Shown here: piece after piece, positions 19,249-29,308 of the stretch | How the letters are laid out: every line of letters starts with the position of its first letter | Numbering within the stretch: the first letter of the stretch is position 1 | DNA from: Gammaproteobacteria bacterium | GTDB lineage: Bacteria; Pseudomonadota; Gammaproteobacteria; HTCC5015 | Assembly: GCA_026004975.1 (NCBI GenBank) | Contig: BPKE01000001.1 | Coordinates: forward strand, 248,001-312,000 | Length of the DNA: 64,000 nt | Direction: 5' to 3' | Notes under the pieces: model-generated | The model's database searches: none | Told to the model about the DNA's origin: nothing | Seen by the model: only the letters and a program-made list of their open reading frames with translations | Made by a program: the position numbers and the translations under genes

Positions 19249-20134
19249 TCAAGCCCCCAGCCCCGCGGCGACCAGCGCCTCGCGCTCGACCAGGAACACC
19301 CCTATCCCCGCCGCGCTCGAACTCGAGCCACACCAGATCCAAGCGTGGATAAGCGGCCTCCAGGGCCTCGGCGGCCGCCCCGACCTCGCACACCAGCACC
19401 CCCTGGGGCGTCAGCCGTGCCGCCGCCCCCGCGAGGATGCGCCGCCACCACCGCCAGGCCGTCGGCGCCGGCGGCCAGGCCCAGGGCCGGCTCCGCCCGG
19501 TACTCCGGCGGCAACTCGGCCAGCACGTCCTGCGGAACGTAGGGCGGATTGCTGACGATGAGATCGTAACGGTGCTCCGGCAGGCCCTCGTACACGTCGG
19601 ACCGGTACAAGCCGACGCGCCCGGCGACGCCGTGGCGATGCACGTTGCGGCCCGGCCACCTGCAAGGCCGCGTCGCTGATGTCGGCGGCGTCCACCCGCG
19701 CATCGGGAAACCGCAAGGCCAGGGCCACCGCGATGCAACCGCTGCCGGTGCACAGATCCAGGATCGACGCCGGCGGCCGGCGCAACCACGGGGGCGAAGC
19801 CGCGCTCGATGCACTCGGCGATCGGCGAGCGGGGCACCAGCACGTTCTCGTCGATCTCGAATTCCAGGCCCGCGAACCAGGCCCGCCCCAACAGATAGGC
19901 CAGCGGCTTGCGTGTGGCGATGCGCCGCGCCGCCAGCGCCTCGGCGGCGGCCGCGGTCGCGGCGTCCAGCGACCGCTCCAGCGGCGGCGGGCGCCGCGGA
20001 TCGTGACCGCTGACCGCGGCGAGCAACCAGGCCGCTTCGCTCCAGGCGTCGTCCACACCGTGACCGAAGTGCAAGCCGGCGGCGTCGAGCCGCTCGGCCA
20101 GGCGCTGCAACACCTCGCCGTAGAGAACCGACAT
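19249..20134 (-). CDS. prmB: Ribosomal protein L3 glutamine N5-methyltransferase, frameshifted
   Basis: PrmB methylates a glutamine of ribosomal protein uL3 using S-adenosylmethionine. The start at ATG 20134 ([16 protein letters not shown]) leads to [35 protein letters not shown], the family's N-terminal substrate region. [16 protein letters not shown] (SAM motif I) and [20 protein letters not shown] with the catalytic NPPY follow. The C-terminus is [10 protein letters not shown] then [18 protein letters not shown], ending at 19249. Breaks near 19790, 19640, 19440 and 19300 split it across frames. PLAYLLG and the aroC neighbourhood favour PrmB over PrmC. Confidence 0.86.
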
Positions 20135-20220
20135 GGGGCGCTTGTCAGGAGCCGGAGGGGCTGCCATTATACGCGCCCGCCGGCGATCCACACCGTCCGC
20201 CGTACCGCGATCCCGAATCC

Positions 20221-20850
20221 ATGGCCCTCGCCCGCCCCGCCGCGACCCGGCTCCTGGCCGCTGTGCTGGCCGTCTGCGCCGCCGCAGCCGGCCTGTGGCT
20301 CGCCCGCGGCGGCTCCGCGCCGCCGCCGGTGCAAACCGCCACCCTGTACCCGGACGACTTCCCGCCCGTCGCGGAGTTCACCCTCTACGCCGCCGACGGA
20401 ACCCCCTGGAACCGCGACGCCTTGGCCGGCCGCTGGAGCCTGATCTTCTTCGGATTCACGCACTGCCCGGACGTGTGCCCGATGACCCTGCACACCCTGG
20501 CGGGCGTCTGGCGGGATCTCGAGCCCGAACAGCGCGAACGCCTGCGCGTGGTGTTCGTCTCGGTGGACCCGGAACGCGACCGCGGCGCGCGGCTCGGCGA
20601 ATACCTGGCCTACTTCTCGCCGGACTTCCTCGGCCTGTGGGGCGAAGACGATGCCCTCGCCCCGCTGATCGACAGCCTGGGCGCCGTCTATCACCGGGAG
20701 ACCGCCCCGGACGGCACCGTCACCGTGGACCACAGCGCCGGCCTGTTCCTGCTGGGGCCGGACACCCGGCCGCGCGCCCATTTCGCCGCGCCGCACCGCC
20801 GCGACGCCCTCCACCACGATCTCACACTCCTGCTTGGAGCGGAACGATGA
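20221..20850 (+). CDS. SCO1/SenC-family copper-binding thioredoxin-fold protein
   Basis: SCO proteins deliver copper to, and reduce thiols of, the CuA site of cytochrome c oxidase. The 209-residue product has an N-terminal membrane anchor (about residues 8-28). The thioredoxin fold carries GFTHCPDVCPMTLHTL (the CxxxC copper-binding pair), VSVDPERD and, about 75 residues later, DHSAGLFLLGP with the third ligand His. It overlaps the PCu(A)C gene by four bases (ATGA), which supports joint function in copper delivery. Confidence 0.93.
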   Translation: MALARPAATRLLAAVLAVCAAAAGLWLARGGSAPPPVQTATLYPDDFPPVAEFTLYAADGTPWNRDALAGRWSLIFFGFTHCPDVCPMTLHTLAGVWRDLEPEQRERLRVVFVSVDPERDRGARLGEYLAYFSPDFLGLWGEDDALAPLIDSLGAVYHRETAPDGTVTVDHSAGLFLLGPDTRPRAHFAAPHRRDALHHDLTLLLGAER

Positions 20851-21305
20851 GCCGACACCTCCTGGCCGGCCTGCTGCTGTTTGCCGGCGCCGTTCTGGCC
20901 GATCCGCCCCTGCGTTTCCTGCAGGCCCGCCTCTACGAAGCACCGCCCGGGGTCGAAACGTTGGCCGCCTACTTCACGATCGAGAATCCCGGCTCGGCCG
21001 ACCGCGTCCTGCGTCGTTTCCGCTCGGACGACTTCGCCCGCGTCGAATTGCACGAGACCCGCCTGGAAGACGGCGTCGCACACATGGTGCCCGTCCCGGC
21101 GTTGACCGTGCCCGCCGGCGGGCGGGTGGCGCTCGCGCCCGGTGGACTGCACCTGATGCTCATCGAGCCCAAGCGGCCGCTGCGCGCCGGCGACCACTTC
21201 CTGCTGGAGATCGAAGAAGCCGACGGCACCCTGCACCAGTTGCTGCTGCCGCTGCGCCGCCGCGAGGACGCCGGCGGGCACGAACACCACTCGCATCATG
21301 ACTGA
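20847..21305 (+). CDS. PCu(A)C-family periplasmic copper chaperone
   Basis: The 152-residue product has a signal peptide (MSRHLLAGLLLFAGAVLA) and the PCu(A)C fold with the H(M)x10Mx21HxM-type copper(I) site: HETRLEDGVAHM and GGLHLML. A His-rich tail (GGHEHHSHHD) may add metal affinity. Such chaperones pass Cu(I) to SCO proteins or directly to CuA. The start overlaps the SCO stop and the end overlaps psd by eight bases. Confidence 0.92.
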   Translation: MSRHLLAGLLLFAGAVLADPPLRFLQARLYEAPPGVETLAAYFTIENPGSADRVLRRFRSDDFARVELHETRLEDGVAHMVPVPALTVPAGGRVALAPGGLHLMLIEPKRPLRAGDHFLLEIEEADGTLHQLLLPLRRREDAGGHEHHSHHD

Positions 21306-22178
21306 AGCCATCCGCCCGAGCTGGCGCGACCGGCTGCTCACCCTCATCGTCGCGCTGCTGCCGCAACACGCGCTCAGCCGCCTGGTGTTCCACCTCAGCC
21401 GGCGGCGCAGCCGACTGAAAAACATCGCCATCCGCTGGTTCGTGCGGCGCTACGGCGTGAATCTGGCCGAGGCCGCCTGCGAGCGTCCCGAGGACTACCC
21501 CCATTTCAACGCCTTCTTCACCCGCGCCCTGAAAGCCGGCGCGCGCCCCATCGACCGCGATCCCGACGCCCTGGTCAGCCCCAGCGACGGCCGTCTGAGC
21601 GAGTTCGGGCGGATCGAAACGGGCCGGCTGCTTCAGGCCAAGGGCCACGACTACCGTCTGCTGGATCTGCTCGGCGGCCGCCGGCACCTGGCCGAGGCCT
21701 TCGGTGACGGGGCCTTCACCACCATCTATCTGGCCCCCGGCGACTACCACCGCGTCCACATGCCGCTGGCCGGACGGCTCCAGACCATGCTGTTCATCCC
21801 GGGCCGCTTGTACAGCGTCGCCCCCTTCACCACCCGGGTGGTGCGCGGCTTGTTCGCCCGCAACCAGCGCGTGGTCTGCCACTTCGAGGGCGAGGACGGC
21901 CCCTTCTGCGTCGTCCTCGTCGGCGCCCTGAACGTCTCGGCCATCGAGACCGTCTGGCACGGCCTGGTCCGCCCGCCGCGGGAACGCAGCGGCGTCATCG
22001 AGTACCGCTACGATCGGAGCGGCCGGTGCAGCTCGACAAGGGCGAGGAGCTGGGTCGCTTCAACCTGGGCTCGACCGTCATCCTGCTCACCGCCGCCCAG
22101 TGGCGGCACCGGCCGGAACTGGCACCGGGCGCCCGCCTGCGCGTCGGTCAGCGCATCGCCGAACGCAGCGGCGCCTGA
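21298..22178 (+). CDS. psd: Phosphatidylserine decarboxylase proenzyme (one frameshift)
   Basis: This enzyme makes phosphatidylethanolamine from phosphatidylserine at the inner membrane. ATG 21298 gives MTEAIRPSWRDRLLTLIVALLPQ. Conserved blocks are FFTRALKAGARPID, VSPSDGRLSEFG, LAPGDYHRVHMPLAG, RVVCHFEGEDGPFCVVLVGALNVSAIE, and (in the next frame) VQLDKGEELGRFNLGSTVILL. The Ser of LGST is the autocleavage site that yields the pyruvoyl group. The frame breaks near 22020-22026, just before VQLDKGEE. The corrected product is about 293 residues, normal for the family. It overlaps the converging GGDEF-like gene by about 30 bases. Confidence 0.93.
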
Positions 22179-23106
22179 CCGCCCTCGCCCGGCGGCCGGC
22201 GCAGGACGCCGGGCGCCGCCACCGCGCAACCGCCGGCACGCTTGGCCTGCAGCAAGCGCCGGCGCGCCGCGCACAACGCGGCTTCGGGCGAACGGTGCGC
22301 GGCGAGCACCGCGATCCCGGCGCTGGCGGTGAGCACGCCCCAAGGCGATTCGGTGTGCGGGCAGTTCGCCTCGGCCACCGTCTCGACCAGCCGCAGGCCC
22401 AGCGCCAGCGCCCCGGCCGCGTCCGTTTCCGGCGCGAGCACCGCGAAGCGGTCGCTTTCGCTGTGGTAAACGCGGTCGGCGGCGCGCAAGGCGCAGGCCA
22501 GGCGGGCGGCCGCCAGGCTGAGGGCCGCCTCGGCCGCGCGCCGCCCATGGCGGCGGCGGGTAGGCGGCGAAGCGGTCCAGGCCCAGCAACAGCAGCGCCT
22601 GGGGCCGGCCGTAGCGCCGCGCCAGGGCATGGCTGTGGCCGAAGATCCACCTCCAGGGCGCGCCGGCTGCCGGCCGGCAACGAGGGATCGTCGAGCAAGC
22701 CGCGGCCGCGACGGCCGAGCAGCCTGCCCAGATGCCGCACCCAGGCCTCCAGGGCGGGCTCGCGCTCGAGCAGGCCCGCCACCCGCCCCTGCGCGTCCAG
22801 GGCCACCAGGGCGGCCGCGCCGCGGGCCCGCAGCACCGCGAGGCCCTCGCCGAGCCGCGCCGTGACCGGCAGGGCCGGCAGCGCTTCGGCGAATTCGGCC
22901 GCCGGCGGTTCGACCGGCGCCGCCCCGGCGAGGCCGGCCAGCACCGCCCGGGCGTCCACCCAGCCGAGCGGCCGGCCGTCCTCGACCAGCAACACCCCGT
23001 GGGCGTGCCTCTCGGCGATCGCGCGCAGCACCGCGCGCAACGGCGCATTGGCGCCGACCCGCGGCGGGTCGCGGTCGACGACCTCGGCGAGGAGAGGTTC
23101 GCTCAT
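22148..23106 (-). CDS. CBS-domain protein with a degenerate GGDEF domain (two frameshifts)
   Basis: ATG 23106 (MSEPLLAEVVDRDPPRVG) starts a CBS-pair-like region (about residues 1-120; HGVLLVEDGRPLGWVDARAVL and ALVALDAQGRVAGLLE). A GGDEF-type domain follows: GHSHALARRYGRPQALLLLGLDRF, then VYHSESDRFAVLAPETD where GGDEF should be, and LTASAGIAVLAAH. The signature motif reads SESDRF, so diguanylate cyclase activity is unlikely; a sensor or GTP-binding role is possible. Breaks near 22650 and 22545 split it across frames. It sits 65 bases downstream of tsaB. Confidence 0.65.
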
Positions 23107-23171
23107 GCTTGCGATGCCGGCGATCCGGGAAACCCAACCGGCACCGCTTATCGGCCGCCACGGCGCCTGCT

Positions 23172-23855
23172 TCAGCCGGCGCGCTCGGCCCGCGTTTTCG
23201 CCACCTTGTCGCGCAGATACACCGGCTGGGCCGCTTCCGGGCCCAGCCCGGCCCCGGCGCGGTGGGCCGGCACCGCCAGGCGCAGCACGTCCTCGGCCAG
23301 CGGCCAGGCCGGCTCGGGCCGCCAGTCCAGCGCCAGGCCGCTGCACAAGGGCCAGCCGTTGCCCACCGCCACCCCATCGCCGGCGGGCAGGCGCACCGCC
23401 GCCGGCGGCGTCACCCGTTCCTCGAGCAGCACCTCGGCCCGCGGCAAGCCGTCCGGCGCCGCCAGCGCCCAGCCACCCCAATAGATCTCGCCCATGCGCG
23501 CATCCAGGGCGGTCAGCACCCGCGTCGCGCCGTGCAGGCGCCAGGCGCCCGCAGCCAGGGCGGCCAGGGTGGACACCGGCAGCACCGGCCGGTCCCAGGC
23601 GAGCGCGATGCCCTGGGTGACCGCCGCGGCGATACGCAGGCCGGTGAAGGATCCCGGCCCGCGGCCGAAGGCCACCGCGTCGATCTGCCCCCGACCGAGG
23701 CCGGCCTCGGCGAGCAGGGCCTCGATCATCGGCAGGATGTGTTCGGCCTGGGCATTGGCCTCGTGGTGGACGCGGGTGAGCACCGCGCCGTCCACCCACA
23801 ACGCCGCCGAGCAACACTCGGTGGCGGTTTCCAGGGCGAGCAGTCGTTCGGACAT
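23172..23855 (-). CDS. tsaB: tRNA N6-threonylcarbamoyladenosine biosynthesis protein TsaB
   Basis: TsaB is the scaffold/inactive paralogue that partners TsaD in adding threonylcarbamoyl to A37 of ANN-decoding tRNAs. The 227-residue product has the ASKHA-fold N-terminus LLALETATECCSAALW, HILPMIEALLAEAGL and the highly conserved FGRGPGSFTGLRIAAAVTQGIALAWD. Its frame is intact. It follows the helicase gene with six bases between, the yoaA-tsaB order common in gammaproteobacteria. Confidence 0.94.
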   Translation of the reverse strand: MSERLLALETATECCSAALWVDGAVLTRVHHEANAQAEHILPMIEALLAEAGLGRGQIDAVAFGRGPGSFTGLRIAAAVTQGIALAWDRPVLPVSTLAALAAGAWRLHGATRVLTALDARMGEIYWGGWALAAPDGLPRAEVLLEERVTPPAAVRLPAGDGVAVGNGWPLCSGLALDWRPEPAWPLAEDVLRLAVPAHRAGAGLGPEAAQPVYLRDKVAKTRAERAG

Positions 23856-23861
23856 CGTGGT

Positions 23862-25746
23862 TCAACCCGTGGTTGCAAAAAAAGCCCGTACGTCGGCCAG
23901 CGCCTCGCTGACCGGCATCGGCGGCAGACTGTCCAGGAACACGCGGCCGTAGCCGCGCGTGCGCAGACGCGGATCGCCGATCACCAGCACGCCGCGGTCC
24001 TCCACACCGCGGATCAAGCGCCCGATCCCCTGCTTGAGGGTGAGCACCGCGCGCGGCAGCTGCAAGCCGGTGAAGGGATCCTCCCCGGCCTCGCGCAGGC
24101 GGGCGATGCGCGCCTCCAGGACCGGATCGTTGGGGGCGGCGAAGGGCAGCTTGTCGATCACCACACAGGACAGCGCCTCGCCGCGGATGTCCACGCCCTC
24201 CCAGAAACTCGCGGTGCCGAGCAGCACGCCGTTGCCGGACAGGCGAAACGCGTCGAGCAGTGGGCTGCGCGGGGCCTGGCCCTGCACGAACAAGGGATAG
24301 GGCACCCGCCCTCGCAACCAGGCGGCCGCCGCCTGGAGGGCCCGGTGGCTGGTGAACAACAAGAACGCGCGGCCGCCGCTGGCCTCCAGCACCGGCAAGA
24401 CCGCCTCGAGCAAGGACGTCGTGTGGCGCGGATCGGAGGGCTCGGGCAGCCCCGGCGGCAAGTAGAGCAACGCCTGCCGACGGTAGTCGAAGGGGCTCTC
24501 GAAGCACAGCCCCTCGGCCCCCTCCAGGCCCATCGAGCGGGCGAAATGGCCGAAATCGCCCGCCACGGCCAAGGTGGCGGAGGTGAACACCCAGGCCCGG
24601 CCGTAGTGTGCGCGGTGCTCGGCGAACACCGCGCCCGGCTGGGCCGGCGTCGCATGCAGGGCGAAACCGGCACCGCCGGTCTCGTACCAGCGGATCCAGT
24701 CGGCTTCCGGCGCCCGCCACAAGGCCAGGTTCCCAGCCAGCTCGGTGCACCTTTCGGCAAGCTGCTGCCACTCGGCGGGCGCCTCGCCCGGATGGGCCGC
24801 CAGGCCCTTGGCCAAGGCCGCCAGCGCCTCGCCGAGCCGCGCCACCGCCGCCTCCGCCCGCGGCGGGCATTGCGCCGCGGCCCGCCGGGCGGGGGGCGCT
24901 GCCGAGCCGCCGCTGCAACTCGGCGACCGCCGCGCGCAAGGCCACCGCCGCCTCCGCCAGCTCGCCGCACAAGGCCGCGGCCGCCCCGCTCCCGGCCGCG
25001 AGCTGCGGTCCCAGATCGCGCGCCAGGCGCTCGACGCGGCGCGCCGACACGCTGCGCGTGAAAAACCGCGCCGCCGTCTCCGGCAACTGGTGCGCCTCGT
25101 CGATGATGAACGCATCGGCGCTGGGCAACACCTCGCCGAAGCCTTCCTCCTTCAGGGCCAGGTCGGCGCACAGCAGGTGATGGTTGACCACCACCACGTC
25201 GGCCTCCAGCGCGCGCCGCCGCGCCTTGACCAGGAAACAGTCGTTGAACTTGGGACAGCGGCCGCCCAGGCAGTGGTCACGGTCGGCGGTCAGCCGCCCC
25301 CACAACGGATCGTCTTCGGCCAGGCCGTCCATCTCGGCGACGTCGCCGCTGCGCGTGCGCCGCGCCCAGGCGCGCACCCGCTCGATGCGGCCGTCGCCGA
25401 GGGTGCCGGCGGCCTCCTCGAGGCGCAACAGGCACAGGTAATTCGCCCGCCCCTTGAGCAAACAGGCATCCACCGCCACCCCCAGCGCCGCCGCCACCCG
25501 CGGCAGGTCGCGATGGAACAGTTGATCCTGCAGGTGCCGGGTTCCGGTGGAAACGATCACCCGTGCCCCGCTGAGCAGGGCGGGAACCAGGTAGGCATAG
25601 GTCTTGCCGACGCCGGTGCCGGCCTCGACCAGCAGGGTGCCCCCCTCGCTCAGGCAGCGGCCGACGGCGTCGGCCATGGCCTGCTGCCCGGAACGCGGGG
25701 CGAAGCCGGGCACGGCCCGCGCGAGGGGTCCGCCGCCGCCGAGCAC
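23862..25746 (-). CDS. DinG/YoaA-family iron-sulphur DNA helicase (one frameshift)
   Basis: This XPD-like superfamily 2 helicase is implicated in DNA damage tolerance. Walker A is EAGTGVGKTYAYL near the N-terminus. Iron-sulphur-type Cys residues are in NYLCLLRLEE and CLGGRCPKFNDC. The Walker B/DEAH box is FIIDEAHQLPE, and C-terminal helicase motifs include TSATLAVAGDF, LLFTSHRAL, GTASFWEGVDIRG and QGIGRLIRG. The frame breaks in the G6 run 24891-24896, in a poorly conserved spacer. I chose GTG 25746; an in-frame GTG at 25815 would overlap the upstream gene by 44 bases, and neither has a good ribosome site. It is followed by tsaB. Confidence 0.9.
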
Positions 25747-25761
25747 CGTGCTCGGCGGCGG
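25733..25761. other. Near-perfect 14-bp hairpin at the helicase start
   Basis: CCGCCGCCGAGCAC (25733-25746) is followed after one base by its complement (25748-25761). It covers the proposed GTG start and lies between the TPR gene stop and the helicase. No T-run follows on either strand, so it is not a standard terminator. It may limit initiation or readthrough. Confidence 0.5.
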
Positions 25762-25771
25762 GCTGCTGCGG

Positions 25772-26248
25772 TCAGGGCTTGAGGGTTTGCGCAGTGTACT
25801 CGGCTTCCTGGGCACCGATGTCGTCGCCTTTCAGGCGCCGGGCCCGCGCGATGATCAACCAGTTGCGGTACAGGAGCAGGCGGTTTTCCGCGGCCAGGGC
25901 GTTGGACTTGGCGGCCAGGCTCTCGGCCTGGTTGGCATTCTGCTTGCGCAGATGCAGCTCGGCCAGGCGGCTCCACATCGCCGCATTGTCCGGTTCGATG
26001 CGCAAGGCGCGCTCGATCGCCGCGATCGCCGCATCGTAGTCGCCGGCGGCGCGCGCCGCTTCGGCCTGCCGCCACAGGTCGAGCACCGCCTGGTTGCCGG
26101 TGTGCAGAACCACCCGATCGGCGCCCGGCGACGGTTCCTCGTAGGGCCGGTAGGGCGTGGGCTCGGCCGTCTCGCGCTCGGGGCTGGACGCGCATGCGGC
26201 CAGCAACGTTGCGGCGAGCACCCACAAGACCCGTCGGTGAGTATGCAT
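25772..26248 (-). CDS. TPR-containing lipoprotein
   Basis: ATG 26248 is preceded by AGAGGGAG and starts MHTHRRVLWVLAATLLAACASS, a lipoprotein signal with lipobox LAAC. After a Pro/Glu-rich stretch, a TPR pair (about residues 65-135; LWRQAEAARAAGDYDAAIAAIERALRIEPDNAAMWSRLAELHLRKQN) is visible. The 158-residue product is likely an outer-membrane-anchored periplasmic adaptor. It lies between the PBP gene and the helicase on the same strand. Partner unknown. Confidence 0.75.
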   Translation of the reverse strand: MHTHRRVLWVLAATLLAACASSPERETAEPTPYRPYEEPSPGADRVVLHTGNQAVLDLWRQAEAARAAGDYDAAIAAIERALRIEPDNAAMWSRLAELHLRKQNANQAESLAAKSNALAAENRLLLYRNWLIIARARRLKGDDIGAQEAEYTAQTLKP

Positions 26249-26286
26249 AAACGCTCCCTCTTGGAAGATCCCGACACTGCCCCGGC

Positions 26287-28527
26287 TCAGTCGAACAACC
26301 TGCGGAACCAGGACCGCCCGCGGCACGGCGCGGTTTCGGCCGGTGCGGAGCCTATTATAAACGCCAGCTGCACGGCGTTGTCACATCCGGCCCGGCTGCG
26401 CAAGCCGGTTTGCCAATCGATCCACACCGTTTCCACGTTCGCCGCGCGCGGCAGGTGCAGCGGCTCGGCGTCCACCGCCGCCATCAGCTCGATCCAGACC
26501 GGCAAGGCCGCCTGCGCGCCGTACACCCCGGCCGGGGCGTTGTCGTCGCGCCCGACCCAGACCACGGCGAGATGGCTGCCGGTGAAGCCGGCGAACCAGG
26601 CGTCGCGGTTGCCGTCGCTGGTGCCGGTCTTGCCGGCCGCCTGCAGTTCGGGCAGACGCTGCCCGGCGGCGCGCGCCGTGCCCCGTTCCACCACCAGCTG
26701 CAACAGCCGATCGAGCACGTGGATCACACCCGGATCGAAGGCCGGCTCGACACTCAATGGGTAGCGTTGCAGGCGGTGCCCTTCGGCGTCGGTCACCGCC
26801 TCCACGGCCCGCAGCGGCGTGCGGAAGCCCTGGTTGGCCAGCGTCTGGTAGAGCGTCGCCACCTCGAACGGCGTCAGCTCCAGCGCGCCCAGCAGCAAGG
26901 CCGGATAGGCCGGCGGCGCCTCGGGCAGGCCGAGCCGCCGCAGGGTCTCGGCCACCGTCTCCACCCCCAAGGCCAGGCCCAGGCGGGCGATCGCCAGGTT
27001 GTAGGAGTGCACCAGGGCGTGCGCCAGCGGCACCGTCCCGTGCACGCGGCCGTCGTCGTTTTCGGGACGCCACAGGCTGCCGTCGCTCTGGCGCAGCGCG
27101 AGCGGCGCGTCTTCGACGAGGGTCACGGGGCCGTACAGTTCCGGCCGCGACAAGGCCGCCAAGACCACCGCCGGCTTGACCAGCGAGCCGATCGGCCGGC
27201 GTGCGTCCAGGGCGCGGTTGAAGCCGTCGCGCGTCGCTTGCCGGTCGCCGACCACCGCCAGCACCGCGCCGTCGGCGGGCGCCGTGACCACCACCGCCCC
27301 CTGCAGCGCGGCCCGGCCGGCCAGGGTGCCGGCCAGCGCCCGCTCGGCGGCGCCCTGCACGACCGGATCGAGGTTGGTGAAGATGCGCAGCCCGGCGCTG
27401 CGCAGGTCGGCCTCGCGGTAGTCCCGGCGCAACTGGCGGCGCACCAGGTCGAGATAGGCCGGGTGACGCAGGCGCGGCCGCGGCGGCCGCAGGCCGAGCG
27501 GCTCGGCCCGGGCGCGCTGCACCGCCGCCGCATCGAGCAGGCCGGCGGCCTGCCACTGCTCCAGCACCCAGTCGCGGCGGGCCCGCGCGCGCGCCGGGTG
27601 CCGCCGCGGGTCGTAATGGGACGGGCCGCGCACCAGCGCCACCAGCAGGGCCAGTTGCGCCGCGTCGAGCTCGCCCAGCGGCCGGTCGAAATAATGCCAG
27701 GCGGCCAGCCCGAAGCCATGGATGGCCCGATCGCCGTCCTGGCCCAGGAACACTTCGTTCAGGTACGCCTCGAGGATCTCGCGCTTGTCGTAGTGCAGCT
27801 CGAGCAGGATCGCCATCAGCGCCTCGACCAACTTGCGCCAGAGCGTGCGCCGGTTGTCGAGGAAGTGATTCTTGACCAGCTGCTGGGTGATGGTGCTGCC
27901 GCCCTGCACGGCCCGGCCGGCGCGCAGATTGGCCCAGGCGGCGCGCAACACGGCGCTCGGGCGCACGCCGCCGTGACGCCAGAAGGCGCGGTCCTCGATC
28001 CACAACAGGCCGGCGACCAAGAGCGGCGGCGCCTCGTCCAAGCGGATCAGCTCGCGATCCTCGCGGTGCGCCGGATGGATGCGCGCGTACTCGAGCGGTT
28101 CGAGCCGCAGCATCGGCAAGGCGCGCCCGCTGTCCAGGGCGAGCAGCTCCACCACCTGGCCGGCGCGGAAGCTCGCCATCACCCGCCGGGCCGGTTCGAC
28201 GCCGTCCCAGAACTCGAAACCGCGGGTGTGGATCAACAACGCCCGTTCGCGACGCCGCCAAGTGCCCGGCCCCGTGCCCTGGGCGCGGTAGCCCAGTCGC
28301 CCGAGCGTGGCTGCCACCGTGTCCGGCGACACGGCCGCGCCGGGATAAAGCGTCAGCGGCCGCGCGTAGACCCGGGCCGGCAGACTCCAACGCTGGCCCT
28401 CGAAGGCCGTGCGCACGCGGTGGTCCAGCCACAGCACGGCGGCGAGCAGGGCGACGAGGACACCGCCCAGCAGCCACGGGAAGACACGCCGCCAGCGCGC
28501 GACGCGGCGCGCCCGGCGCTCAGCCAT
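26287..28527 (-). CDS. mrcB: Class A penicillin-binding protein, PBP1b type
   Basis: This bifunctional peptidoglycan synthase polymerises glycan strands and crosslinks them. The 746-residue product has a short cytoplasmic tail and one membrane anchor (about residues 15-35), then a UB2H-like region (about 55-140). The GT51 transglycosylase carries WIEDRAFWRHGG with the catalytic Glu, QGGSTITQQLVKN and RKLVEALMAILLE. The transpeptidase carries RPIGSLVKPAVVL (SxxK), HSYNLA (SxN) and AAGKTGTSDGNRDAWF (KTG). The frame is intact. UB2H and length favour PBP1b over PBP1a. Confidence 0.94.
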   Translation of the reverse strand: MAERRARRVARWRRVFPWLLGGVLVALLAAVLWLDHRVRTAFEGQRWSLPARVYARPLTLYPGAAVSPDTVAATLGRLGYRAQGTGPGTWRRRERALLIHTRGFEFWDGVEPARRVMASFRAGQVVELLALDSGRALPMLRLEPLEYARIHPAHREDRELIRLDEAPPLLVAGLLWIEDRAFWRHGGVRPSAVLRAAWANLRAGRAVQGGSTITQQLVKNHFLDNRRTLWRKLVEALMAILLELHYDKREILEAYLNEVFLGQDGDRAIHGFGLAAWHYFDRPLGELDAAQLALLVALVRGPSHYDPRRHPARARARRDWVLEQWQAAGLLDAAAVQRARAEPLGLRPPRPRLRHPAYLDLVRRQLRRDYREADLRSAGLRIFTNLDPVVQGAAERALAGTLAGRAALQGAVVVTAPADGAVLAVVGDRQATRDGFNRALDARRPIGSLVKPAVVLAALSRPELYGPVTLVEDAPLALRQSDGSLWRPENDDGRVHGTVPLAHALVHSYNLAIARLGLALGVETVAETLRRLGLPEAPPAYPALLLGALELTPFEVATLYQTLANQGFRTPLRAVEAVTDAEGHRLQRYPLSVEPAFDPGVIHVLDRLLQLVVERGTARAAGQRLPELQAAGKTGTSDGNRDAWFAGFTGSHLAVVWVGRDDNAPAGVYGAQAALPVWIELMAAVDAEPLHLPRAANVETVWIDWQTGLRSRAGCDNAVQLAFIIGSAPAETAPCRGRSWFRRLFD

Positions 28528-28723
28528 GTCGCCCCCGGCGGTGCCGCGCCCCGCGGGCGAAACGGATCGGGTAAATCATCGACACACCACGGTCCGGCGA
28601 TCGAGCCGGCTATACTGCAGCAAGCTGGGCGGCCCTGCAAAGGGCCGGAACGGTGCCGCGACCACCGCGGTCCAAGCTTCACGCCAAGCACGGGCCCGGC
28701 CGCGCCGGGCGGGAGGATGCACC

Positions 28724-29248
28724 ATGAGAGCCCTGTCGACAGCCCTGCTGCTGAGCCTGGCCGCCACCACGGCGGGGGCGGGGGGCGCACCGCTGCGCGG
28801 CGTGTGGGAGCCGCGCGAGCTCGAATTCGCCTACCTGGGCGTGGTGACCCACTACAGTTGCGAGGCCATCGAGGCCCGCCTGGCCAAGCTGCTGCGCCGC
28901 CTGGGCGCGCGCAACGTCGAAGTGGATCCCGCACCCTGCTTCTACGACGGCAGCGTCCAGGGGATGTACAAGCTGCGCGCACGCTACGAAGTGCTGCGAC
29001 CGGCGCCGGCCGCCGCGGCGGAAGGCACGGTCGCCGCCGCGCCCGGCAAGGTGGTGATCGACCGCAACACGCTCGGCCTGATCAGCGACAACGACTGCGA
29101 GCTGATCGAACGTTTCGTGCGCTACGGTCTGCCGAAAACGGACTGGGACGTGCTCGGCGGCAAGGTCGGCTGCAATGCGACACGCAGCGCGGTGCTCGGC
29201 AAGCTGGAACTGGAAACACTGCTGCCGATCGACGAAGCGGGGTCTTGA
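28724..29248 (+). CDS. Exported protein of unknown function
   Basis: ATG 28724, with GGGAGG upstream, starts a clear signal peptide (MRALSTALLLSLAATTAGAG). The 174-residue product has three or four Cys (HYSCEAIE, PAPCFYD, DNDCELIE, KVGCNATR) that could form disulphides, and an Ala-rich insert near residue 95. No family recognised. A TATACT box at 28611-28616 may belong to its promoter. It is divergent from mrcB and followed by the small coiled-coil gene. Confidence 0.65.
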   Translation: MRALSTALLLSLAATTAGAGGAPLRGVWEPRELEFAYLGVVTHYSCEAIEARLAKLLRRLGARNVEVDPAPCFYDGSVQGMYKLRARYEVLRPAPAAAAEGTVAAAPGKVVIDRNTLGLISDNDCELIERFVRYGLPKTDWDVLGGKVGCNATRSAVLGKLELETLLPIDEAGS

Positions 29249-29308
29249 ACCCGGCCCGTCCGCCCGCATAACAGGGACCGTCGTCACACATCACGGGAGG
29301 GCGCCGCC

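Noticed and set aside
25733-25761. Rho-independent terminator between the TPR gene and the helicase
   Set aside because: The stem is excellent but no T-run follows on either strand, so it is reported only as a hairpin.
22087-25815. A single 1,242-residue protein spanning helicase, tsaB and the CBS protein
   Set aside because: The length results from a frame shift in the helicase gene that lets the reading run through tsaB out of frame. The three genes are separable by their own starts, stops and motifs.
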